Shown piece after piece: positions 1 to 12,262 of a DNA stretch of 64,000 bases (position 1 is the stretch's first letter; each line of letters opens with the position of its first letter). Position numbers and translations under genes: made by a program. This DNA comes from Diphasiastrum complanatum. Its lineage: Eukaryota > Streptophyta > Lycopodiopsida > Lycopodiales > Lycopodiaceae. The DNA is taken from the NCBI GenBank assembly GCA_029204225.1, contig CM055092.1:62200054-62264053 (forward strand), written 5' to 3'. The notes beneath the pieces are model-generated. The model was not told the DNA's origin, ran no database searches, and saw only the letters and a list, made by a program, of their open reading frames with translations.

Positions 1-153
1 GCAAAATTAGATATGATTCAAAAACCTACTACAAATGTACCTTCCCACTGACATTCGCATATGCCATCATAGCCAGAAATCCCAAGCACAACAATCCATG
101 GCACTGCCATTCTTGACATTCAAAAAACATAGTGCCTAGGCCTAACCTATGTG

Positions 154-2500
<2,347 letters not shown>

Positions 2501-2683
2501 CAATGATAGGAGCTAGATCCAAATTCAAGATAGATTGATTTTCTCAGTTGTGAGCTGGATCTCACATTCAGTTGCTAGATTTCATAGGTTGGATCAACAT
2601 TATAAGTGTTAGATCCTAGGTTGAGATAGCAAGCAACATTTTCAACTCCATCTTTGTCATTACTAGAATTTCTCAAAGTGAAT

Positions 2684-4167
2684 ATGTCCTCATCTGGTTC
2701 ACATTTCTTGGAGCCTAGTGAGAGATTAACATCTTCCAATTATGCAATGTGGAAGATTAGAATATAATCATTATTGATTCTACAAGATGTAATGGACATT
2801 GTAAGTGGAGCTGAAAAAGAACCTGCAACACCTAATGAAGCTGCAACATTCAATCCAGAATTGCTCTTCATTTCATAAAAATGAATGTCACAAATGAAGT
2901 GTTACGAGAGATCAGTACATGTACCACTGCCAAGGAGGCTTGGGACACTCTCAAAAAAATCTCTGGAATTAAGAATACTTCTAGATTGCTTACACTTATA
3001 AATCAAAACTTTTTAGGCTATCAGAGAGTAGATGAGAGAGCTTGATCTTATGTAATGAGAGTAAAGGATCCTCATCAAGAGTTACCTGGTATTGGTTATG
3101 CTCTTAAGAACACTGAACTTGTTCAAGTAGTCCTTAATGGACTTAGAGATGAGTATGACAATATTGTGCAGACTTATGCTGTTAGGGAGGATCTTCCATC
3201 CTTGGAGACACTGCAAGGTGTTCTCATTGCTGAAGAAAGTAAGCAAGAGAACAAGATGTTGAGGATCAACAGACTTTTACTGAAAGATGGTGGAGATGAC
3301 AAAGCACTCTTCATCAGAGACAAGTCAAGAGGCAAGGGCAAAGGTCAACAGCACTTCAAGAAGTACAAAGCCAAAAAAAGTAGTGAGGATCAACCCTCAC
3401 AAGTTGCAACATCCAGTGACAAGAAGAAGCTATCAAAGATCAAATGTTTCTTTTGTGGAAATAAGGGCCACTATGTATCAAATTGTTTCAAGAAGAAGAA
3501 CCAATCCAAGCAAGTTAACCTTACTAATGAGGAAGAGTGTGAGTGTATTGAGAGTGAAAGAGAGGATTATTTAATGATGTCTAGTTTTTCATCTTTTCCT
3601 TTCAAGAATCAAGAAATCTAGTGGATAGACAGTGGGGCTAGTTCCCATATGTCTAGTTCTAGAAACTCTTTCACAAGTCTCATGCCATATCTAGGTGCAA
3701 AAAGATCAATCTATACTGCTAATGATGTAGAGTGTAGAATTGAAGGAATAGGTAGTATTCCACTTCATGCATCATCATCAAAATCTTTTTGTTTGCATGA
3801 TTTGCTTTATGTACCTAGACTAACCAAGAATCTCCAATTGTTTGATAGTGGATTGGATGTCAAGTTTCATGTTGACAAATGTATAATCTCAAGAGAAAAT
3901 GAAGTTATTGCTAGAGGATCTAGAATTGGAAAGTTGTACAAACTAGATTCTAGGGAGAGTGCTAACATTTCAGATATTGCTTATGAGACCAAGGTTCATC
4001 AGGAGGATCTGTGGCATAAGAGATTGGGACATCCCAATTTCAAAGCCATGCAGTCTATGGTCAAGGAAAGGAAAGTTGTTGGACTATCAAAGACACTGTC
4101 AAAGGAGTTTCAACCTTGTGAAGCTTGTGTTTTGGCAAAATCACATAGAAGACCTTTTCCAAGATGA
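2684..4167 (+). pseudogene. Ty1/copia fragment: gag, protease, start of integrase
   Basis: The reading starts MSSSGSHFLEPSERLTSSNY and follows copia gag. Next come a zinc knuckle CFFCGNKGHYVSNC (about 3448), the aspartic protease motif WIDSGASSHMSS (about 3622) and the integrase zinc-binding start LWHKRLGHPNFKAM with CEACVLAKSH (about 4009-4145). At least four stops break the frame (near 2770, 2876, 3043 and 3619) and it ends at PFPR just after the integrase HHCC region. No integrase core, RT or LTR follows. The copy is dead and 3'-truncated, joined at about 4198 to a different LTR element. Its gag resembles that of Copia-3 more than Copia-1. Confidence 0.9.
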
Positions 4168-4197
4168 AGTATCAAAATAATGCAACCATTTTAACTC

Positions 4198-4302
4198 ATT
4201 GTTGGAGGATTTGCGGATCCCAAGGCAACCCTAACCCTATCTAATAAGTGAGAGGGATTTGGCACCCTGCGTGTGTAAGTCCAACCCAATGATTACATAG
4301 TT
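4198..4302 (+). repeat. Inverted tip of the gypsy-type LTR
   Basis: About 105 bases starting ATTGTTGGAGGATTTGCGGA are the reverse complement, with few changes, of 5814-5917, the outer end of the LTR at 5171-5915. This is the start of an LTR in the opposite orientation, cut off at ACATAGTT. Confidence 0.85.
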
Positions 4303-4323
4303 AGGGTTAGGGTTAGGGTTACG
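4300..4323 (+). repeat. Short TTAGGG-like repeat
   Basis: Three to four copies of TTAGGG at the breakpoint where the inverted LTR tip ends. They look like telomere-type filler or a chance extension of the LTR's own CCCTAA/TTAGGG bases. Confidence 0.6.
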
Positions 4324-4373
4324 TTTTGATTTCTTGCCATAAGTCCAACCCAATGATCACATAGTTGTTTTGT

Positions 4374-5018
4374 TCCCCGGCAACGATGCCAAAATTGTAG
4401 TGGGTTTCTTTCCTTGCCTAACCTGAATCCAAGATCTAGTCAATATAGCATCAAAGAGACGGAGTTAGTTGTCACGCATAGGTTCGTTCCCATGAGAGCG
4501 ATAATATAGTTCAGATTTCAACATGAATGGAGGATCTAACACTAACATCCATTAACACTAAGCATTAACACTACATCCATTAACCTTACTTTCATTAACC
4601 CTAAGTCCACAACAATGATAGAAACTTACTCTTCTTTCTCTCCTTTTCTCTCTCACAAAAAGCATAAGAAATAACAATCCCAATAATGATCAAATTCAAC
4701 AATTAGCAAAATCCAAAGAAAGCATGAGAAATGGAGGAGAAGAGAGGAATAGCAAGGACATTCATCAATCCATTTCTAAAGAGAACCAATCTGCTTTATT
4801 GAAATGAGGAAATGAACATGAGGAGCAACTCGAGTTGGTCCTCTTTTATAGTAGAGAGGAGGACCCTGGCCTCTGAATCCTATTGGTCCAGTCTTGCCTC
4901 TCTTTTTATTCAAATTTTAAAAAAGTGTGGGAACCATCAAAATTGGAGGGAAACCCAACTTTATACACTAACTTGACATTTAGGCCATGTGACATTAAAA
5001 GTCCCACAAAAAGGCCTA
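4374..5018 (-). repeat. Gypsy-type LTR, truncated copy A, with PBS
   Basis: Plus-strand TGTAGTGGGTTTCTTTCC at 4396 onward matches the LTR at 5171-5915 over about 620 bases, then breaks off at about 5018. On the minus strand a primer-binding site like TGGCATCGTTGCCGGGGA lies at 4374-4391. That form fits tRNA-Asp priming as in Athila-type Ty3 elements. Confidence 0.75.
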
Positions 5019-5148
5019 AAGATGCCGAAACTTGCGTAATCGGCTGCCATTTACCGGAGTATCAAATCGTTTCCCATCCAAGTGCTCAAGAATTACTGCG
5101 CCATAGTTCAAGATTTCCTTCTTTGACCCAGGTTGAAGGATTTGCGGA

Positions 5149-5166
5149 TCCCCGGCAACGACGCCA
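5149..5166 (-). promoter_or_regulatory. Primer-binding site, tRNA-Asp type
   Basis: On the minus strand TGGCGTCGTTGCCGGGGA follows the LTR end by four bases (ATTT). This is the tRNA-Asp-type site known from Athila/Tat Ty3 elements, with one change from TGGCGCCGTTGCCGGGGA. Confidence 0.78.
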
Positions 5167-5170
5167 AAAT

Positions 5171-5915
5171 TGTAGTGGGTTTCTTTCCTCGCCTAATCTG
5201 AATCCAAGATCTAGTCAATCTAGCATCAAAGAGACGGAGTTAGTTGTCACCCGTAGGTTCGTGCCCATGAGAGAGATAGTATAGTTCAGATTTCAACATG
5301 AACGGAGGATCTAACACTAACATCCATTAACACTACATCCATTAACCCTACTTCCATTAACTCTAAATCCACAACAATGATAGAAACTTACTCTTCTCTC
5401 TATCCCTTTCTCTCTCACAAAAGCATAAGAAATAGCAATCCCAATAATGATCAGATTTAACAATTAGCAAAATCCAAAGCAAGCATGAGAAATGGAGGAA
5501 AAGAGACGAAGAGCAAGGACATTCATCAATTCATTTCTAAAGAGAACCAATCTGCTTTATTGAAATGAGGAAATAAACATGAGGAGCGACTCGAGTTGGT
5601 CCTTTTTTATAGTCGAGAGGAGGACCCTGGCCTCTGAATCCTATTGGTCCAGTCTTGCCTCTCTTTTTATTCAAATTTTAAAAAAGTGTGGGAACCATCA
5701 AAATTGGAGGGAAACCCAACTTTATTCACTAACTTGACATTTAGGCCTTGCGACATTAAAAGTCCCGCAAAAAGACCTAAAGTCCTTTTATTGACTTTCT
5801 AATTAATCAAATAACTATGTGATCATTGGGTTGGACTTACACATGCAGGGTGCCAAATCCCTCTCACTTATTAACTAGGGTTAGGATTGCCTTGGGATCC
5901 GCAAACCCTCCAACA
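5171..5915 (-). repeat. Gypsy-type LTR, complete copy B
   Basis: 745 bases beginning TG and ending CA on both strands. In minus-strand sense it starts TGTTGGAGGGTTTGCGGA, has a TATA-like CTATAAAAAAGG near 5600-5612 and ends CCACTACA. Purine-rich bases (GGTGGGGGATAT) lie just before its minus-strand start at 5916-5930, a plausible polypurine tract. It can therefore be the 3' LTR of a minus-strand element whose body lies to the right, while the PBS on its left suggests tandem LTR units. Confidence 0.75.
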
Positions 5916-5939
5916 ATATCCCCCACCAAAACTGGTGGC

Positions 5940-6610
5940 GGTCTCACGACACCTGCAATATGCAATTATTGGGGACTTTTATTGGCTTCGCGCCGAATCT
6001 TAATTAAATGATACTGCACCTTCTCCATAAAGTCAAGGCGTGTAGTATTGAAATCCAAATTATGCGGCAAGAAACAACGGTGAGCTCCGGCAATCCACTT
6101 GGAAGTTGTCCATGAGGTGAAGCAGGATTTCCAAGAGCCTCCCATCATAGCTGCACGGAAATACAGTCGAGCAATCGGCAGCTGATCTTTGATTTGCTCT
6201 GAGGCCATCGGCTTATTTGGATCAAATGCTAGGGTAGGAAGGCAATCGTCCCATTTGGTTGCCACTGACGCCAACAGAGTTAGATCTTTTGCAAACATTG
6301 TCGATTGTCGCACCGTTGGATTCGGAGAGTGGACATACTCTCTCTAATATGCCTGTAAGCCCCGGTGGAAATCCACTGAAATATTCCAGCTGTAAGACTG
6401 GTGGATGATTGGCCAATTGGGTGTATGGATGGTGACTTTATCCATAGCCAATCCCAAATCTTTCCATTTTTGTCTTCACGGCATTGGCACGTAATAAGGA
6501 TCTACCTGCAACTGGCGAGGGCTGGCGACGTAACTCCGAATTGATTCCGAAGTTTTCTCAAAAACCGTGATTCTCTATGCTAGATACTCTCCCAGTGTCG
6601 GTATTTTGTC
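5940..6610 (-). pseudogene. Decayed retroelement ORF, 3' part
   Basis: One minus-strand frame with a few stops continues the ORF interrupted at 12262. Across the copia insertion the reading goes from SEIKAGKEL to KIPTLGEYLA, then RQLQVDPYYVPMP and FAKDLTLLASVATKWDD, ending IRREANKSPQ at about 5966. I know of no assigned domain. It lies next to the gypsy-type LTR and possible polypurine tract, so it is likely an accessory ORF near the 3' end of that element. Confidence 0.55.
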
Positions 6611-6615
6611 CAATT
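6611..6615. repeat. Target-site duplication of Copia-3, left
   Basis: CAATT directly before the left LTR; the same five bases follow the right LTR at 12258-12262. Confidence 0.9.
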
Positions 6616-7466
6616 AGCTGAAAATTTCAGAATCACACATGTGGGGAATGTCCACAAGAGTGACTTATCCTGATTAAGCTTTGTGATTGGCACAATACCC
6701 TGATTCTAGATTGTTCAAAAGGATCTAGTTCAGAAGATATGGCTAATTCACAATCTAGCATGCTAATCAATAGACTATGATAGCAATGAATCAAAGAATG
6801 ATTAAAAGTACAAGATTACAATGCATAAGCATTATCCTCAACACGAGTTAGAGAGAGAGAGCTAGAGAGGTAACAAGAAAAAATAGTTTAGATCCAACCA
6901 AGCATGAGATAGCTACATCATTACTTTGTGAATGAGAATGATATGTACATATATAGGAGAGCCAAAATTCGTGGTACTCGCATTCAATGCACATCCTACA
7001 CCTATTCAAGTGCAAACAACTATTAACTTGACACCTAACTGCTAGCATGGATAGGTTGCACCTAACTCCTACCTACTTTCTCCAAATGGCAATTTCTCAA
7101 CTAGCCCTGTACAAATCTACATGCATGTGTCCATTAGAGTGATTGCATGCTTTGCATGTCACTATGGAAACTTAGGACATTATGCAATTATTGTGGCTCA
7201 AGATTCTACAAGGTCATAATTGACCAATTCCATGTGAATCTCTATATTCATGTCAAACTACACATTGTCAACATTATTGCATATTATACTAGACCAACTA
7301 GACTTTATGCATGTCACTGGAATTTGATCTACCTAACCCAAACTCGCTCTATTCTACAAGGATATGTGCTCAATTCACATACCTTGGATATGTACAAAAT
7401 ATTTACATGGGTAGGATCCCCCAAACATTAACAACAGATGATAGATATGTTTTATAATTTTTAACA
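6616..7466 (-). repeat. Copia-3 3' LTR
   Basis: In minus sense it starts TGTTAAAAATTATAAAAC. TATA-like CTCCTATATATG lies at about 6945-6958. It matches 11390-12257 closely. Confidence 0.9.
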
Positions 7467-7478
7467 CTCCTCCTTAAA
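7467..7478 (-). promoter_or_regulatory. Copia-3 polypurine tract
   Basis: Minus-strand TTTAAGGAGGAG directly precedes the TG of the 3' LTR, the expected place for plus-strand priming. Confidence 0.75.
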
Positions 7479-9129
7479 ATATATCTATCTGATGTTGGTG
7501 AAGATCCTTTGAGTTTGGATTCTTTGCTTTGCATTTTAAGTGAAGATGAACAAAGAATCCATCATAGCAGTATGCTTACCAAATCCATGTTACGTTCTCT
7601 TTGATAGAAATATTTTCCAAATGCCTTTGAAAAATATTCCACCAACCTGCTACTATGCCAATGCACCTCCTGCGATGTCAATCTTGGGTATGCAAAGTCC
7701 ACATGCATGAAGTTGGCTGCAAGAAAGACTGAAAAAACCAAGGTTTCCATGCCTCATCATGACCACAAAGATCATACAGATCAAGATTGTACCATAAGCA
7801 ATATTCAAGATTAAGCATACTAGCTTCACTAGTCCAAAAAAAATGAACTTTATCAAAAATGGATCTAATCTTGAAACCATACTCAAACTTGATCAAATTA
7901 AGGCTAAATACTTTCTTGAGGGTGTAAGTGTCCTCAGTGGATGCTTCACTTAACCTCACAAGAAGTTTACAATATGCCTCAATACATGAAAAAACTTCTT
8001 TTTTCAAACTATGAGTATTAAACTCATACTTACTCTAAATTAAAGACTTCATTCAAAAACAGAATAGTCTTACTTGATCTTTGAGATAAGCAAATCTCAA
8101 TTAAGCAAAATACATCATTAATCAAAGAAAAAGAACAATAGGTGAGTAAAACAAAATGAATACCACCTTTACTTATCTTTTCTTTTCCATGAAATAATAT
8201 CAACAAGGACTCGGCCTTGTACAATGATGAACATCTCCTTGGACATGCATGTTGAGGATACAGCAACTTGATTACTTGCCATAGTAATGACTTGTGATGC
8301 ACTATGAGACACTGTGCTCTCGGCCACTTCCAAGATAGAAAATAGATCTTCAAAATCAAGAACTTCTCCATGCTCAAATTTGAGAAATTGGCAAAAATCT
8401 AGCTTGGTATTTTTTATGATAAAATGTGTGGAGGATGTTCCCACGTGTGGAGAATTGTAAAGTAAATAAAAATGTTTGATATAGGGGTCTCATAGAATCT
8501 CATAGTCAAGCATTTAGGTGTAGGATGTTGATAGGGTCAAATTTGGCATAGATGGCAAATTATCCATTTCCACTTGTAATGTCACTATTGAGCCAAAATA
8601 GAGTAGGAGGCGAAACTTGTGCCTATTAGAGTGTAGACAAGTGTAATCCTTTTTTTTTATGAAGTTTAAGAGGTCCAATAGGATTTAGAGGTGGAACTAT
8701 GAGTGGTCCAATAGAATTTGAGGTTTGCTTGAAAATGGTCCAATAGAATTTAGAGGTGCATGGATCAATGGTCCAATAGGATTAAGAGGTGGAAAAGTGT
8801 GGTCTAATCATAGTTAAGCATAGTGGTAGCTCATGGATCTACAAGTATCATTGTACTCTTCATTTGGATCTAATTGATTTTGAGATTGAGTGGATTTTGA
8901 GTGTAAGTGATTTTATAGCTTTCTCTCTCTACTCAAGAGCTATTGATGATTTTCTCTCTCTACCCGAGGAGAGCAGCTTGTTTTTACTTAGATTACTTTT
9001 GAAACACTTCCCACACGTGTGAGTGAGAGTTGAAAGTGATTGAATGCATGTAGTAGTGTGTTTTTGCCATAGGATCAAAGATAGATATTGAATCTCAATC
9101 TAGTCTTGATCTTGGTGCATCTACACACC
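7479..9129 (-). other. Copia-3 internal region without recognisable RT
   Basis: Only a terminal RNase H-like scrap can be read: EYFSKAFGKYFYQRE near 7640-7600 on the minus strand, cf. IFTKALGKDLFF in Copia-1. Other open stretches at 7678-8444 match no copia domain I know. From 8434 a foreign-looking segment starts (separate entry). Confidence 0.5.
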
Positions 9130-9183
9130 TTAGGAGATCACAAGTACATGTTGTGGACAATCCACACGTGTGAAATCAACATC
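8434..9183. repeat. Possible insertion with imperfect inverted ends
   Basis: Left end GATGTTCCCACGTGTGGAG resembles the inverse of the right end, which reads GATGTTGATTTCACACGTG on the minus strand. Inside, the phrase GGTCCAATAGAATTTAGAGG recurs about four times between 8670 and 8785. No target duplication is obvious. No protein is recognised. Confidence 0.35.
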
Positions 9184-10143
9184 AAACACCTTCGAGATAG
9201 AGAGTGTAAAGGCTATGTAGCCTTCCTTGGTGGATAAGCATCCAACCATGATCCATAGACTAGGATCACCATCCTTCTTTCTTTCCAAGAAACCACATAC
9301 AAAGCAATAGTCTTCAAGAACACTGAGGTATACAACCTTAGGCTTATAACTGAACAAGACTTCATAAAGTGCACTCCTTCCATTAGCTTCATAACTCCAT
9401 AAAGTTTTGCATGATGGAACATACACATGCACCAAAAAACTTGAAGAGACAAGACACATACAAATGTAACTTGTGGATCCATCAATGGTACATGCAAAGC
9501 AAGAAACACCTTCCTTGCTTACTGATAAAGAAAGATGAACATCAGAATGTTCCAACTCCATAGAATGTTTTGTCTTTTTAGAAGACATTAAATATGGATC
9601 CATAAGTGATTTTGCCATAGAATAAGCCACTCTTGGCTTGATCTCCTTGACTATAATAGGCATAGACCTGAAGTTGGAAACATACAACTTCCTATGCCAT
9701 AGCTTCTCCTTGGAAACATAAGTCAACAATGCAGCATCACATAACCTTGAATTTTCATGCACATCTAGCTTGAAAATACCTCCATATCTAGATCCACTTG
9801 AAAGGATCTTATCTTCTTTCTTTATGAAACAACCATTGATATTAAAATCCAGTTCATAACCATCATCTAACAACTTTCCTACACTAATCACACTCTTTGT
9901 GAGATTAGGCACATAGAGAACATTGGAAAGTGTAAAATTCATAGAAGATGTAAGTTTTAAGGAACAACTTACAACACCTTCAATTGCACATGCATCACCA
10001 ACTGCTGTGTATATTGATTTCTTAGGATCTAGAACAGATTCAATAGAAACAAAAGAATCTTTGGAGCAACTCACATGAGTTGTTGCTCCACTATCAATAT
10101 ACCATGATACATCATTAAAAGGTAAAGAAGAAAAACTAGACAT
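9184..10143 (-). pseudogene. Copia-3 protease and degraded integrase
   Basis: Minus strand from MSSFSSLPFNDVSWYIDSGA: the aspartic protease active site DSGATTH is intact near 10095. It continues with the conserved NVLYVPNLTKSVISVGKLL stretch. The integrase zinc region is reduced to LWHRKLYVSNFRSM; the second His and the Cys pair are not in place. Beyond that, no D,D35E core can be aligned, although the frame stays open into 9130. Copia integrase normally runs about 300 residues past the protease with HHCC and DDE motifs, so this one should be inactive. Confidence 0.78.
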
Positions 10144-10305
10144 CAGAAGAGATGCCTCTCCACAACTCGCATGTGAGTCCTCTATGATACAACTGGTTTG
10201 AACTTCTTGTGTCTTCTTCTTGAAGTTAGAAGGATGAGCTGACTCATCTTCTACTCCACCATAGTCTTTGTTCTTTGATTTTTTCTTGGTGAAGGCACGA
10301 GAGTA

Positions 10306-10620
10306 CTAGTTCTTACTCCTCTTTCTTGACTTGATCTCGGCTTCATGAAGGTTCTTTAGAGTCTCCCAAGTCTCCTTTGCTGAGGTCTCTCTCAACATCT
10401 TATCAGAGATGTTCAATTTCATGATATGTAGAGCAATTCCTGCTCTCTTCTTGAATCTCTGAGCCTCATCAAAAGCTGCAGGTTCAACTTCAGTTCCAGT
10501 TACAATATCCATTACACCATAGAGAATCAACAATGATTCTATCCTATCCTTCCAAACTGAATAGTTCAAGGTGTATAGTCTTTCACTAGCTTGAAAGAGA
10601 CAATCTCCTATAGATGCCAT
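10306..10620 (-). pseudogene. Copia-3 gag, N-terminal part
   Basis: Starts MASIGDCLFQASERLYTLNY. The next residues WKDRIESLLILYGVMDIV and LHIMKLNISDKMLRE follow the copia gag pattern seen in Copia-1. It stops at KSRKRSKN. The rest of gag, including the CCHC zinc knuckle, is deleted: the sequence jumps to a lysine-rich remnant (KKKSKNKDYGG) before the protease. Confidence 0.85.
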
Positions 10621-11377
10621 GAATGTGAAGACTCTTGTAATTGGACTGCAATATGTTTGAGCTTGTTCCTATCTGACTCAGATTTGCTGCTCTCTTTCAC
10701 TATAGGTATTTTCAAAAAAGTACTACCTTCCTATGTGAAACACATGCAACTGTATTTGAGACAGATCTCAAATATTCCACAAGAGAAGCTAACTAGATCA
10801 TATACACAAAGTGGATTGAGACACTTTGGTTAGTTTGAATCCTACTTTTGGCACGTGTGAAATGCAACAAAAGAAAACACTATTGACACTCAGAAGGCTC
10901 AAAGGGTGTTCAATTACTTCAAACTCAGTCTTGATCTTTAGTTTCTTGTGTAGGATGCTCAAAACCATGAATTCAGAACAAAGTATAAATTGATTCAAAT
11001 CAAAATGTTGTCACTCGGATTTTGGACCTATCCTAATCCTCTTTAAGAGCTTATAACTCTTGCTAGACACTTCAGATTGATTTGATTTCAATTTCTATGG
11101 AAAGTACAGATCATAAGCTTTCCATCAAGCTATAACACTACTATCTTTGGATCTATCAGCAAGGAAGACAAAGGCACTGAAAATCTTTGATTTTCACACG
11201 TGCGGAATTCCAGAATTCCGTACTACCTCAATTCAAGTCTGAAAATTCAGTTTAGGTCCGATTTGATCCAATTACACTTCAAGGAAATGTTAGAAAAGAT
11301 GAAAAACTGCTTTTTTTTCTTGTTTATCTCTCAATTTTTGGTACTGTCAGAGAAATTAACATGCAAAGCTTAATGAG
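10621..11377 (-). other. Copia-3 untranslated leader
   Basis: Between PBS and gag start, no coding region. It carries CACGTG-type palindromes near 10852 and 11196, like the LTR of Copia-1. Confidence 0.6.
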
Positions 11378-11389
11378 GCTCTGATACCA
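11378..11389 (-). promoter_or_regulatory. Copia-3 primer-binding site
   Basis: Minus-strand TGGTATCAGAGC, the initiator-Met tRNA site of plant copia elements, directly abuts the LTR. Confidence 0.9.
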
Positions 11390-12257
11390 AGCTAAAAATT
11401 CCAGAATTCACACATGTGGGGAATGTCCACAAGAGTGACTGATCTTCATTAAGCTTTGTGATTGGCACAGTACCCTGATTCTAGATTATTCAACAAGATC
11501 TAGTTCAAAAAATATGGCTAATTCATAATTTAGCATGCTAATCAATAGACTATGATAGCAATGAATCAAAGAATGATTAAAAGTACAAGATTACAATGCA
11601 TAAGCATTAGCCTCAACACGAGTTAGAGAGAGAGAGCTAGAGAGATAACAAGAAAAAACAGTTTAGGTCCAACCAAGCATGAGATAGCTACAAAACTTTG
11701 GTTCTTCATTACTTTGTGAATGAGAATGATATGTACATATATAGGAGAGCCAAAATTCGTGGTACTCCTTGCATTCAATGCACATCCTACACCTATTCAA
11801 GTGCAAACAACTATTACCTTGACACCTAACTACTAGCATGCATATGTTGTACCTAACTCCTACCTACTTTCTCCAAATGGCAATTTCTCAACTAGCCATG
11901 TACAAATCTACATGCATGTGTCCATTAGAGTGATTGCATGCTTTGCATGTCACTATGGAAACTTAGGACATTATGCATTTATTGTGGCTCAAGTTTCTAC
12001 AAGGTCATAATTGACCAATTCCATTTGAATCTCTATATGCATGTCAAACTAGACATTGTCAACAATATTGCATATCATACTAGACCAACTAGACTTTATG
12101 CATGTCACTGGAATTTGATCTACCTAACCCAAACTCGCCCTATTCTACGAGGATATGTGCTCAATTCACATACCTCGGATATGTACAAAATATTTACATG
12201 GGTAGGATCCCCCAAACATTAACAACAGATGATAGATATGTTTTACAATTTTTAACA
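11390..12257 (-). repeat. Copia-3 5' LTR
   Basis: 868 bases; minus sense starts TGTTAAAAATTGTAAAAC and ends TTTTTAGCT, so the usual terminal CA is lost. TATA-like CTCCTATATATG near 11737-11750. Confidence 0.9.
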
Positions 12258-12262
12258 CAATT
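12258..12262. repeat. Target-site duplication of Copia-3, right
   Basis: CAATT, matching 6611-6615. Confidence 0.9.

Larger units (their letters stand above)
6616..12257 (-). mobile_element. Copia-3: LTR retrotransposon with degenerate coding region
   Basis: A full-length minus-strand Ty1/copia insertion. It has LTRs at both ends (6616-7466 and 11390-12257), a TSD CAATT, a PBS next to the right LTR and a polypurine tract next to the left one. Inside, gag and protease are readable on the minus strand. Integrase is degenerate, and no RT catalytic box can be found between 7467 and 9130. The element is therefore non-autonomous. The LTRs differ by small indels and scattered substitutions, pointing to an older insertion than Copia-1. 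It sits inside the reading frame of an older element (5.9-14.7 kb). Confidence 0.92.

Noticed and set aside
4300-4323. TTAGGG repeats as an interstitial telomere
   Set aside because: Only three to four units, next to an LTR that itself contains CCCTAACCC. Too short to claim telomere origin.
7147-7431. Plus-strand frame MLCMSLWKLRTLC, repeated at 11938-12222
   Set aside because: Lies within the two LTRs of Copia-3 and is repeated only for that reason.
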